Source: Prauserella halophila
GTDB lineage: Bacteria; Actinomycetota; Actinomycetes; Mycobacteriales; Pseudonocardiaceae
Length of the DNA: 64,000 nt
Direction: 5' to 3'
NCBI RefSeq assembly: GCF_024171895.1
Contig: NZ_JAMTCQ010000010.1
Location: 124,001 to 188,000, forward strand
The position numbers and the translations under genes were made by a program. The stretch's first letter is position 1; every line of letters starts with the position of its first letter. Shown piece by piece: positions 8,765-16,573 of this stretch. The notes under the pieces are model-generated. The model saw only the letters and a program-made list of their open reading frames with translations. It was not told where the DNA came from and ran no database searches.

Positions 8765-9475
8765 TCACGTGACGCGGCCGCGATCGTGGAGCCGTACCCA
8801 CGGCCAGGTCATCAGCGCCCACGTCACGAGCAGTAGCGCGGCGACGGGCGGCAGGTACCAGGGCCACGGGCCGAACAGGTCCAGCACGGACGCCGTGTCG
8901 GATGTGCCGTTGAGGAAACCGTAGTTGGTGCCGGCGGCGGCGTTGAAGGTCATCGTCACGGCCGCCCACGTCAGCGTGACGGCGACCGCGAGCCGGTAGC
9001 TGCGCCAGTCGACGCGCATCCCCAGCCCCCAGGTGAGATAGATCGCGGCCAACACGGCCAGTAGATGGCTCCCCCAGAACAGCATGTAGTTGGCGTGCGG
9101 GAAGTCCGGGCCGGTCAGCGCCGGTGAGATCAACGCCTGGGTACTCAGCACCAGCCCCCAGTAGTAGGCGAGCGCGTGGGCCCACGCGCGCTGGAAGTAC
9201 AAGGCGTAGGCGGCGACCAGCGGTACGAGGTCGGACAGGTGCAACGGCACCGAGCGTTCGAGAGTCGGGGGAACCAGCTCGTACCACAGGTCCGCCACGC
9301 TGGCGATGAAGATCGTCACCGCGAACGCCCGGCTGAAGCGCCGTGCTCGCGCAGCCGGCCGCTGCCGCAGGCCGAGGTGGACGACCAGCGGTGCACCGAC
9401 CGCGAAGACTCCCACGGCCAGCCAGTGCGACACCCCGTACGGGGAAAACTCCCCCGCGGCTGCGATCGGTCCCAC
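8765..9475 (-). CDS. TIGR02206/YwaF-like integral membrane protein
   Basis: A 236-aa protein with about six to seven hydrophobic segments. It starts EFSPYGVSHWLAVGVFAVGAP and contains LHLSDLVPLVAAYALYFQR, TQALISPALTGPDFPHANYMLFWGSHLLAV and MTFNAAAGTNYGFLNG. These blocks belong to the TIGR02206 (YwaF) family of uncharacterised six-TM proteins. The frame is open to 9547, but the GTG at 9475 begins just before the conserved part. It is divergent from the GntR regulator, whose operator palindrome lies about 110 bases away. Function unknown. Confidence 0.8.
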   Translation of the reverse strand: MGPIAAAGEFSPYGVSHWLAVGVFAVGAPLVVHLGLRQRPAARARRFSRAFAVTIFIASVADLWYELVPPTLERSVPLHLSDLVPLVAAYALYFQRAWAHALAYYWGLVLSTQALISPALTGPDFPHANYMLFWGSHLLAVLAAIYLTWGLGMRVDWRSYRLAVAVTLTWAAVTMTFNAAAGTNYGFLNGTSDTASVLDLFGPWPWYLPPVAALLLVTWALMTWPWVRLHDRGRVT

Positions 9476-9583
9476 AACACGGACCCTAACGGCGGATGCC
9501 GCCTGCGGTGTTTCCTCGATCCCCTCGCCTCCGCACCGAGTTGACACCCGACCACCCTGGTGCCATGGTTACCTACATGACTA

Positions 9584-9602
9584 ATGAACCAATGTGGTTC
9601 AT
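9584..9602. promoter_or_regulatory. Palindromic operator overlapping the gntR start
   Basis: Perfect dyad ATGAACC-AATGT-GGTTCAT at 9584-9602. It covers the upstream ATG/GTG start candidates of the GntR gene, so bound repressor would block either promoter or start region. YtrA-type regulators commonly repress their own ABC operon, which fits. A TTGACA box lies at 9541-9546, but its -10 partner is unclear. Confidence 0.7.
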
Positions 9603-9974
9603 CTGGTGGCGATCGTGATGGACGACGCGCGACCGCTGTTCCAGCAGATCGCGGAGCAGATCGAGGACTCGATCATCGACGGATCCCTGCCGGAGGAGAG
9701 CAGGGCGCCGTCCACGAACGAGCTGGCCGCCTTCCACCGGATCAATCCGGCCACCGCGGCGAACGGCATCAACCAGCTCGTGGCCGATGGCCTGCTCTAC
9801 AAGAAACGGGGAGTCGGAATGTTCGTGCAGGAGGGATCAAGGGAAAAGCTCGTCGAACGCAGGCAGGAAGCGTTCGGTCGCTCCTACATCACTCCGCTGC
9901 TCGCCGAGGCGAAACGACTCGAAATGGACGCCGAGGACGTGAAAAAGATGATCGACACCTGGAGGGACGACTGA
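9594..9974 (+). CDS. GntR family (YtrA-type) transcriptional regulator
   Basis: A 126-aa regulator with a single GntR winged helix: RPLFQQIAEQIEDSIIDGSL, then STNELAAFHRINPATAANGINQLVADGLLYKKRGVGMFV. A short C-terminal helix follows and no effector domain, as in the YtrA subfamily. The GTG at 9594 lies inside the palindrome; GTG at 9606 or ATG at 9618 are alternative starts that would leave the operator in the leader. Its stop overlaps the ATPase start (ATGA), so regulator, ATPase and permease form one translationally coupled operon. It probably responds to a cell-envelope-active or toxic compound handled by the transporter (family inference). Confidence 0.9.
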   Translation: MVHLVAIVMDDARPLFQQIAEQIEDSIIDGSLPEESRAPSTNELAAFHRINPATAANGINQLVADGLLYKKRGVGMFVQEGSREKLVERRQEAFGRSYITPLLAEAKRLEMDAEDVKKMIDTWRDD

Positions 9975-10876
9975 TGAGCGCGGTGAGTCTGCGTGGGGTG
10001 ACGAAACGCTACGGCGACACCCGGGCCGTCGACGACGTCTCCTTCGACCTGCACGAGAACCGGATCCACGGCCTGCTGGGCCGCAACGGCGCGGGTAAGA
10101 GCACGGCGATGCGGATGCTCACGGGCCAGGAAGTGCCGACGTCGGGGCAGATCCGCGTGTTCGGGGAGAACCCGTACGAGAACGCCGACGTGCTGCACCA
10201 GGTGTGCTTCATCAAGGAGTCGCAGCGCTATCCCGACATCTTCCTGGCCCGGCACGCGCTCGAGGCCGCCGCGATGGTCTTCCCGAACTGGGACCAGGGT
10301 TTCGCCGAACGGCTCATCGAGGAGTTCCGGCTGCCGGTCAAGCAGCGGGTCAGGAAACTGTCGCGCGGGCAGCTCTCGTCCGTCGGCGTGATCATCGGAC
10401 TCGCGGCGCGTGCGCCGGTGACGCTGTTCGACGAGCCGTACCTCGGACTGGACGCCGTGGCACGGCAGGCGTTCTACGACCACTTGATCGCCGACTACGC
10501 CGAACACCCGCGCACGATCGTGCTGTCGACACACCTCATCGACGAGGTCGCGGACATCATCGAGGACGTCACCGTGATCGACCGTGGCCGCATCGTCATG
10601 GACGACTCGTCCGAGAACCTGCGCAGCCAGGCCGTGACGGTCAGCGGTCCCACGAAGGCGGTCGAACAGTTCTCCGACGGCCACGAGGTACTGCACCGGG
10701 AGGACTTGGGCGGCTTCACGCGCGTGCTCGTCTCCGGGGTTCCCACCGATCGTGAAACGGCGAGCCTGCAGGTCGAACCGGTGTCGCTGCAGCAGCTCGT
10801 CGTCCGAACCACACAGTTCCACGACGCCGCGCTCGCGGGCGCGGGTAACGGAAACGGCAAGGGGGTCCGGTCATGA
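9974..10876 (+). CDS. ABC transporter ATP-binding protein (YtrB-like)
   Basis: A 300-aa nucleotide-binding subunit. Walker A is GRNGAGKST at residues 36-44, the signature is a degenerate LSRGQLSS, Walker B is VTLFDEPYLGLD, and the switch histidine is in STHLIDE. The C-terminal 80 residues are an accessory tail. Starts at ATG 9974 in the overlap with the GntR stop and ends overlapping the permease start. It powers the single permease encoded next. Direction is presumably export, by comparison with Ytr-type systems. Confidence 0.9.
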   Translation: MSAVSLRGVTKRYGDTRAVDDVSFDLHENRIHGLLGRNGAGKSTAMRMLTGQEVPTSGQIRVFGENPYENADVLHQVCFIKESQRYPDIFLARHALEAAAMVFPNWDQGFAERLIEEFRLPVKQRVRKLSRGQLSSVGVIIGLAARAPVTLFDEPYLGLDAVARQAFYDHLIADYAEHPRTIVLSTHLIDEVADIIEDVTVIDRGRIVMDDSSENLRSQAVTVSGPTKAVEQFSDGHEVLHREDLGGFTRVLVSGVPTDRETASLQVEPVSLQQLVVRTTQFHDAALAGAGNGNGKGVRS

Positions 10877-11571
10877 CGCCGGCACAGCTCGTGAAAGTCG
10901 CGCGTATCCAGCTCGTGAACGCGCGCATGGTGCTCGGCCTGCCGCTACTGGTGCTCGCCTGCGTGCTGGCGGCCAACATCGTGATCTTCATGGCGATCCA
11001 GATGCCGGGCGAGCCCGCCATCACCGGCGCGCTGGTGTCGGTCTACATCGTGACGCTGGTGACGCACATCCAGACGATGACGCAGATGTTCCCGTTCGCG
11101 CTCGGAATCAGCGTCACACGACGCGATTTCGTCGCCGCTGCGGGACTCGTCGTCGTCGGCCAGGCGCTGCTGTACGGCGTCATCATCTGGGTCATGGCGC
11201 TGATCGAGGGAGCCACCGGTGGCTGGGGACTCGGCCTCGCGATGTTCGACCTGCCGTTCCTGCAGGAGAGCAACGTGGTGACGCAGGTTCTCGTGTATGC
11301 GGGACCGTTCCTGCTGCTGTCGTTCGCCGGGTTGTGGGCGGGAATCGTGTTCCACCGCTGGGGACAGCTGGGCGTGTGGGTGCTGGGGCTGGCCCTCGGT
11401 GCCCTGCTCGTCGGCCTGATGGCGCTGGTCGGGTCGCAGGGCTGGTGGCAACAGGTCTTCGACTTCTTCGCGGAGACGCCGACGCTGTTGATGTTCGCCG
11501 GCTATCCGACGTTGATCGCCGCGATACTGGCGGCCGCGACCTATGCGACCAGCCGTCGCGCGGTTCCGTGA
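10873..11571 (+). CDS. ABC transporter permease
   Basis: A 232-aa membrane protein with about six hydrophobic segments: near 20-40, 50-75, 90-110, 135-165, 170-195 and 205-228. There is no recognisable domain beyond an ABC-2-like permease architecture. Phe/Met-rich loops contain the phrase FPFALGISVTRRDF, seen in permeases of GntR-coupled operons. ATG overlaps the ATPase stop (ATGA at 10873-10876). Probably assembles as a dimer with two ATPase copies. Confidence 0.82.
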   Translation: MTPAQLVKVARIQLVNARMVLGLPLLVLACVLAANIVIFMAIQMPGEPAITGALVSVYIVTLVTHIQTMTQMFPFALGISVTRRDFVAAAGLVVVGQALLYGVIIWVMALIEGATGGWGLGLAMFDLPFLQESNVVTQVLVYAGPFLLLSFAGLWAGIVFHRWGQLGVWVLGLALGALLVGLMALVGSQGWWQQVFDFFAETPTLLMFAGYPTLIAAILAAATYATSRRAVP

Positions 11572-11573
11572 CC

Positions 11574-11630
11574 GGCGGTGACGTGACGGCCGGTGATGTG
11601 AAGGCCGGTGAGGTGAAGGCCGGTGCCGCC
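11574..11630. repeat. 15-bp tandem repeat just after the permease stop
   Basis: Nearly four units of GCCGGTGATGTGAAG-like sequence, beginning at the permease stop codon. It is open in another frame as GDVTAGDVKAGEVKAG but has no start signal of its own. Confidence 0.7.
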
Positions 11631-11672
11631 GCAGTGGTCGTCGGCGCCTTCCGGTAAAGAGGAAGAGGGGAT

Positions 11673-11716
11673 CTGCGCCGGTTCCGGGCATCGGGGGATG
11701 CCCGGAACCGGCGCAG
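11673..11716. terminator. Terminator hairpin of the gntR-ABC operon
   Basis: Perfect 20-bp stem (11673-11692 pairing with 11697-11716) and a GGGG loop. It lies between the convergent permease and TetR genes, so it may serve both. Confidence 0.85.
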
Positions 11717-11762
11717 ACTGGTGTCGAGGGGAAGCCTGCCCGACGTCGAGTACCCGACACGC

Positions 11763-11825
11763 GCCGAACACCCAGCTGGCCGAACACCCAGCTGGCCGAA
11801 CACCCAGCTGGCCGAACACCCAGCG
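11763..11825. repeat. 16-bp tandem repeat, 3.9 copies
   Basis: Unit GCCGAACACCCAGCTG repeated head to tail at 11763, 11779, 11795 and 11811; the last copy lacks two bases. Degenerate GGCGAACAC units continue to about 11865. The unit junction forms CCAGCTGG. It fills most of the 397-base gap between the permease and the TetR gene; no gene or promoter is recognisable there. Confidence 0.85.
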
Positions 11826-11968
11826 CCGAAGGCCTGCCCCGGCGAACACCTTCTCCGGCGAACACGCAGCTCGCTGGGCCCGGCGAAGGCCGAGGGGAAT
11901 CCCAATGAGGATGTCGAGATCGTTGTTCGAACCCGTGTTGGCCGTCTCGGCGAAAGGCGCCGGTGCGG

Positions 11969-12553
11969 TCAGGGTGCGCCGTGGAGTCCGTGTTCAAGCA
12001 GGTCGAACACGGTGTCGAGGGCGGCGCGGGGGGCGGGTTCGTCGCTGAGGAATTGCGGGATCTCGAGGACGTAGCGGGCGACGGCGCGGGCGGTGAGATC
12101 GTCGGGGTCGCGGCCGAGTTCGGTGGCGATGGCTTCGGCCAGGGGTTCCTCACAGCGAATCCACAGTTTGCGGGAGTAGTCGCGCAGGGCGGGGGTGCCC
12201 ATGATCAGTTCGGTGAGTCTGCGGACCTCCGGGGTGGGGTCGGCCACGAACGGCCCACGCCCGGCCATGAACTCCCGCAGTGCCGCCATTACCGACACTC
12301 CGGCGGGGCGTTCATGCACCGCCGACAGCAGGCTTTCCCGGCGTTCGACGCCATCGTCGAACATCAACGCCTCCTTGCCGTCGGGGACGTGTTTGAACAC
12401 CGTCGGGCCCGAGATGTCCACCGCGTCGGCGATCTGTTTGACGCTGACCTGGTCGTAGCCCTTCTCCAGGAACAGTCGCTGCGCGGCCTCGGCCAGCGCC
12501 CGGCGAACCTGGGCGTTCTTGCGTTCCCGGCGTCCGGGTGGCTCAACAGGCAT
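11969..12553 (-). CDS. TetR family transcriptional regulator
   Basis: A 194-aa TetR regulator. The DNA-binding domain spans about residues 12-60: ALAEAAQRLFLEKGYDQVSVKQIADAVDISGPTVFKH. This is followed by a C-terminal helical ligand domain with the MftR-like end seen in actinomycetes (VARYVLEIPQFLSDEP). Divergent from the FAD monooxygenase across a 111-bp gap holding an AT-rich dyad, so it most likely represses the monooxygenase and itself. The ligand is presumably an aromatic compound related to the enzyme's substrate (inference). Confidence 0.88.
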   Translation of the reverse strand: MPVEPPGRRERKNAQVRRALAEAAQRLFLEKGYDQVSVKQIADAVDISGPTVFKHVPDGKEALMFDDGVERRESLLSAVHERPAGVSVMAALREFMAGRGPFVADPTPEVRRLTELIMGTPALRDYSRKLWIRCEEPLAEAIATELGRDPDDLTARAVARYVLEIPQFLSDEPAPRAALDTVFDLLEHGLHGAP

Positions 12554-12576
12554 GTCACCACCCTAGCACCTTGCTT

Positions 12577-12602
12577 AAGTCACTAAATATATTAACTCAG
12601 TT
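12577..12602. promoter_or_regulatory. TetR operator candidate between tetR and the monooxygenase
   Basis: AT-rich 26-base dyad centred on AATATATT at about 12586-12593, with matching A/T positions on both flanks. It contains the only long AT stretch of the divergent promoter and is symmetric over most of its length. Position and size suit a TetR dimer. Confidence 0.6.
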
Positions 12603-12664
12603 GTCTTTTTAATCAGGTTGTGTTTTCCTGGGTGGGTCAGAGTTCGACTCAACGGTGCGAAGGC

Positions 12665-14269
12665 ATGATCGAGATGGACGGCAACGAAACGACACCGGTA
12701 CTGATCGTCGGCGGCAGCCTGGTCGGGCTGTCCGCCGCGGTGTTTCTGGCCTGGCAGGGCGTTCCGGTCGTGGTGGTCGACAAGCACCGCGGCAGCTCCC
12801 CGCATCCGCGGGCGATCGGTTTCACGACCCGTACGGTGGAACACTTCCGGCAGGTCGGGGTCGAGGTGCCACCGTCGCTGCAGGGCATGAAGCCGCCGCG
12901 GCGGGCTCGGGTGGAGAGCCTGACCGGGACCTGGCTCGAGGAATACCCGTGGACGCCCGGCGGCAAGGGTGCCTACGGCGCGGAAGACTCCCCGGTGCAC
13001 GCGATCGCGATCACCCAGGACCGGCTCGAACCCCTCCTGCGTGACCGATCGGTCGAACTGGGCGCTGACCTGCGACCGGGCACCGAGCTGCTCGGCTTCG
13101 TCCAGGACGTCGACGGCGTGACAGCCACTCTGCGCCGTCGCGACGACAGTCACGAGTACCGCCTGCGCGCCCAGTATGTGGTGGCCGCGGACGGCGCGAC
13201 CGGTGTCGTGCGTGAGGCGTTGGGCATCGGCCGCCACGGGGCAGGTCCGCTGTCGGTGCAGCGCAGCATCTTGTTCCGCGCCCCCTTGGACGAGTACCTG
13301 CGACGCGGTGTGGTCCAGTTCGAGATCGAGCAGCCCGACCTGAAGGCATTCCTGACCACCTATTCCGACGGGCGCTGGGTGCTGATGCTCAGCGACGACG
13401 TCGAGCGTGCCGTCGACGAGCAGATCCAGGTGGTGCAGCAGGCGATCGGCCGCACCGACATCCCCATCGAATTGGTGACCACCGGCCGCTGGGACTTGGC
13501 CGGGCTGATCGCTGACCGCTTCTCCTGTGGCCGGGTGCTGCTCGCCGGCGACGCCGCCCACCAATTGCCGCCCAACCGTGGCGGTTTCGGCGCCAACACC
13601 GGTATCGACGACGTGCACAACCTGGCCTGGAAACTGGCCGCCGTGCTGGCCGGGAAATCCGAGCCGCGACTGCTGGACACCTACGACGCCGAACGCCAGC
13701 CTATCGCCGACCTGCGCCACGACCAGCTCTTCGCCCGCGCCGACTACAAGGCCTACCTGGCGACCCCCAGAACAGACGTGCCGGTGCTCGACGACGCGTC
13801 CATCGAACTCGGCCAGCTCTACCGCTCGGCCGCGGTCCTGGGCGCGGACGCCGACCTGCCGCCCGCGCAGCGACCCGACCAATGGGCCGGTCAGCCCGGC
13901 ACCCGGGCCCCGCACCTGTGGGTCACCATCGACGGCGAGGAAAACTCGACGCTGGATCTGTTCCGGCGCGACTGGGTGTTGCTGTCCGAGGACGACCGCT
14001 GGGCCGCCGCCGCGGCCCGCGCCGCCGAGCAGCTGGATATCCCGGTCACGTTCGTACACCTCGGCACTGACGCGAAACCGGTGGAGCCCAACGCCTTCCG
14101 CACCGCCTACGGCCTCGAATCCACCGGGGTCACCCTGGTCCGCCCCGACGGCTACATCGCCTGGCGCACCATCGCCGCCCCGCCCGATCCCACCCACGCA
14201 CTCACCGCCGCCTTGAACGCCACCGCTATGCCCATCCACAGCGTCGAGACAACAGCAAGCGACACCTGA
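12665..14269 (+). CDS. FAD-dependent aromatic monooxygenase (PHBH/RdmE-like)
   Basis: A 534-aa class A flavoprotein hydroxylase. The dinucleotide motif VGGSLVGLSAA lies near residues 15-25. The DG motif is AADGATGVVREALGI near 176. The second FAD motif GDAAHQLPPNRGGFGANTGI lies near 295. A C-terminal thioredoxin-like domain follows, typical of the PheA/TfdB/anthracycline hydroxylase group. It uses NAD(P)H and O2 to hydroxylate phenolic or polyketide-like aromatics; related enzymes inactivate rifamycins or tailor polyketides. ATG at 12665 is chosen; ATG at 12674 is equally possible. Divergent from its likely TetR repressor. No biosynthetic neighbours are visible, so detoxification or catabolism is as likely as tailoring. 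Confidence 0.88.
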   Translation: MIEMDGNETTPVLIVGGSLVGLSAAVFLAWQGVPVVVVDKHRGSSPHPRAIGFTTRTVEHFRQVGVEVPPSLQGMKPPRRARVESLTGTWLEEYPWTPGGKGAYGAEDSPVHAIAITQDRLEPLLRDRSVELGADLRPGTELLGFVQDVDGVTATLRRRDDSHEYRLRAQYVVAADGATGVVREALGIGRHGAGPLSVQRSILFRAPLDEYLRRGVVQFEIEQPDLKAFLTTYSDGRWVLMLSDDVERAVDEQIQVVQQAIGRTDIPIELVTTGRWDLAGLIADRFSCGRVLLAGDAAHQLPPNRGGFGANTGIDDVHNLAWKLAAVLAGKSEPRLLDTYDAERQPIADLRHDQLFARADYKAYLATPRTDVPVLDDASIELGQLYRSAAVLGADADLPPAQRPDQWAGQPGTRAPHLWVTIDGEENSTLDLFRRDWVLLSEDDRWAAAAARAAEQLDIPVTFVHLGTDAKPVEPNAFRTAYGLESTGVTLVRPDGYIAWRTIAAPPDPTHALTAALNATAMPIHSVETTASDT

Positions 14270-14408
14270 GCATTACCGACAGCGCACTCGAACAACGCCT
14301 CCGCCTACGACCGGCCTTCGACAACCCAACAGCGATCACGGTGAGGAAGTCCGCCGTGTGATCGCCCGCGCTGACGTGCCGTCGTCGCAGGCGTCGCGTC
14401 GGGTGCGG

Positions 14409-15719
14409 TCAGGCCGTGCGGAGGCGCTGAGCCGCGGCGGCGACGTCCGCCTGAGCCTGCCCGCGGTCCACGCGGGACGACTCGCCGTCGGCGACGACCT
14501 GCTCGCCCGCGACCCAGACGTCCCGCACCCGGCGGGAACCCGCGGCCCACACGAGGTTGCCGAGCAGCTGTTCGTCGGGAACGTCGAGGCCGGTGGCGAA
14601 CGCGGGGTCGTCGACGTCGACGTGCACGAGGTCGGCCCAACGGCCGGGTTCGAGCGCGCCGATGTCGTTGCGGCCCAGGGCGTCGGCGCCGCCGCGGGTG
14701 GCGAGCAGGAGCGCTGCGGCCGCCGTCAGCGCCGTCGCGTCCTGTTGCGAGAGGCGCGAGAGCATCGCCGACAGCTGCACCTCTTCCCACAGATCGAGGT
14801 CGTCGTTGCTGGAAGGGCCGTCGGTGCCGAGTCCGATGCGGATGTTCGCGGCGCGAAGGTCGGCCAGCCGGGCGATACCGGAAGCCAGCTTGGCGTTCGA
14901 TCCGGGGCAGTGGGCGACACCGGCGCCGCGGTCGGCCAGCAGTGTGATGTCCTCATCGGACAGATGAACCGCGTGGGCAGCCACGATCCTGCCGCGCAGC
15001 AGGCCGACCTCGTCGAGTAGCTTCGGCACCGAACCGTGTGCGGAGCGCTGCGCGGCGTCCTCGTCCGCGGCTTCGGCGACGTGAATCTGCACCAGGGCAT
15101 CGCGCGCGGCGGCTTCGTCGGCGATCGCGCCGAGCGCCTCCGGGGGCAGCATGTACGCCGAGTGGCCCGCGTACGACAGCTCGATGCGCTCGCCCGGCCC
15201 GAAGCGCAGGCCGTCGGCGTCGATCCACTTGCTCGCGTCGGCCAGCAGCGCGCGCCAGTCGAGGCCGGGCAGGTCGATGATCGGACCGCCGATGACGCCG
15301 CGTGCGCCCGTGGTGAGCACTGCGTCGGCCAGCTGTTCGGCGTGGAAGTACATTTCCGCGCTGGTCGTGACGCCGCGGCGGAGCATTTCGACCGATCCCA
15401 GGACCATGCCGGCGTGCACGTCGGCGGGCTGGAGCTTCGCCTCGGTGGGCCAGATGACCTCGCGGAGCCAGCGCAGCAACGGGAGGTCGCCGCCCATGCC
15501 GCGGAGCAGCACCATCGGGCTGTGCGCGTGCGTGTTGACCAGACCAGGTAGCAGGATTCCCTGTTTGGCGGTCGTCGTCGCGGCCGTCGCCGGGGCTTCG
15601 CTCGCCGGTCCGCAGTACGTGATGCGGCCGTGTTCGTCGATGTCGACGGCGCCATCGCGGATGACGGAACACTCCGGATCGGCGGGCAGCACCACGGGCG
15701 CTGTCAGGCGGTGGATCAT
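14409..15719 (-). CDS. Amidohydrolase, SAH/MTA deaminase-like (ATZ/TRZ family)
   Basis: A 436-aa metal-dependent deaminase. The metal-binding HxH is in VNTHAHSPMVLLRGMGGDLPL (H64, H66). Further ligands or catalytic residues appear in VQIHVAEA, AAHAVHLSDED and GLGTDGPSSNDDLDLWEE. These blocks match the cytosine deaminase-like superfamily that includes 5-methylthioadenosine/S-adenosylhomocysteine deaminase and guanine-type deaminases. Cytosolic; would release ammonia from a purine or purine nucleoside. The exact substrate cannot be decided from sequence. Stands alone, convergent with the monooxygenase. Confidence 0.85.
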   Translation of the reverse strand: MIHRLTAPVVLPADPECSVIRDGAVDIDEHGRITYCGPASEAPATAATTTAKQGILLPGLVNTHAHSPMVLLRGMGGDLPLLRWLREVIWPTEAKLQPADVHAGMVLGSVEMLRRGVTTSAEMYFHAEQLADAVLTTGARGVIGGPIIDLPGLDWRALLADASKWIDADGLRFGPGERIELSYAGHSAYMLPPEALGAIADEAAARDALVQIHVAEAADEDAAQRSAHGSVPKLLDEVGLLRGRIVAAHAVHLSDEDITLLADRGAGVAHCPGSNAKLASGIARLADLRAANIRIGLGTDGPSSNDDLDLWEEVQLSAMLSRLSQQDATALTAAAALLLATRGGADALGRNDIGALEPGRWADLVHVDVDDPAFATGLDVPDEQLLGNLVWAAGSRRVRDVWVAGEQVVADGESSRVDRGQAQADVAAAAQRLRTA

Positions 15720-15913
15720 GTGCCCACTCTATCGAGCGACTCGCCCGTCACCCGGGTCTTGTGTCCTCAGCTATACAGTCGCTCCGAGCGAGCCCCGGCC
15801 ATGCATGCGGTTTGATCAGCGACATCGACAGCGAGGCCAGGTCGAGCCATCGCCACCCCTCCACGCCACGTTCGATCAGACACACTGTCACCAATCGCGT
15901 GGCCGGGTGCAGC

Positions 15914-16573
15914 TCAGTCGGCGACGATGCCGCTCCGCCAGGCCCATGCGGCGATCTCGACCCGGTTTCGGGCGCCGATCTTGTTCTGCACCGCGGCGAG
16001 GTGCGTCTTCACCGTCGACAGTGACAGGAACAGCTCCTCCCCGATCTCCGTGTTCGTGTGCCCGCGGGCCGCAGCCCGGACGACGTCGAGTTCCCGCGCC
16101 GTCAGCGGTTCCGCTGGCTCCTCCACTGTGGGCGCATCGTCGGCAGGGGCGTCGGCGAAGTGCTGCAGCAGCCGCACCGTGATCTGCGGCGACACCAGCG
16201 CGTCCCCGCGTTCGGCCGCGCGGATCGCCTCCAGCAGCAGCGCGGGCCCCGCGTCCTTGAGCAGGAATCCCGACGCCCCTCCGGTGAGCGCGCTGTGGAC
16301 GTACTCGTCGAGGTCGAACGTCGTCACGACCACGACCTTCAGCGGGTCGGCGACGCCGGGGCCCGCCAGGTGCCGCGTGACCTCGAGGCCGTCCATGCCG
16401 GGCATGCGGATGTCGAGCAGGCACACGTCCGGGCGCAGCTCGCGTGCCTTGCTCACGGCGTCGATCCCGTCCGCCACGTCGGCCACGACCTCCATGTCCT
16501 CGGAGGCGTCCACGATCATGCGAAAGCCGGTGCGCACCATGTCCTGGTCGTCGGCGATCAGTACCCGGATCAC
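15914..16573 (-). CDS. NarL/LuxR-type response regulator
   Basis: A 219-aa response regulator. The receiver has the acidic pair D8/D9, phospho-acceptor D54 (VCLLDIRMPG), T in VVTTFD and K in FLLKDAG. The C-terminal LuxR helix-turn-helix is LTARELDVVRAAARGHTNTEIGEELFLSLSTVKTHL. The start is the GTG at 16573 with AAGGAG seven bases upstream; it overlaps the stop of the kinase (GTGA), so the pair is coupled. Probable target: the divergent ABC transporter beginning at 18563, as in Bce-like or antibiotic-response modules (context inference). Confidence 0.9.
   Translation of the reverse strand: MIRVLIADDQDMVRTGFRMIVDASEDMEVVADVADGIDAVSKARELRPDVCLLDIRMPGMDGLEVTRHLAGPGVADPLKVVVVTTFDLDEYVHSALTGGASGFLLKDAGPALLLEAIRAAERGDALVSPQITVRLLQHFADAPADDAPTVEEPAEPLTARELDVVRAAARGHTNTEIGEELFLSLSTVKTHLAAVQNKIGARNRVEIAAWAWRSGIVAD

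Noticed and set aside
10752-11657. 301-codon frame ending in GDVTAGDVKAGEVKAG
   Set aside because: It overlaps the ATPase and permease genes in another frame; only the short 15-bp repeat after the permease stop is real structure.
11763-11825. Regular repeats resembling a CRISPR array
   Set aside because: The 16-bp units are contiguous with no spacers, and no cas gene is present; this is a plain tandem repeat.
11541-11849. Minus-strand frame with repeated GQLGVRPAGCSASWVF
   Set aside because: It arises only from the 16-bp repeat and has no ribosome site or conserved domain.
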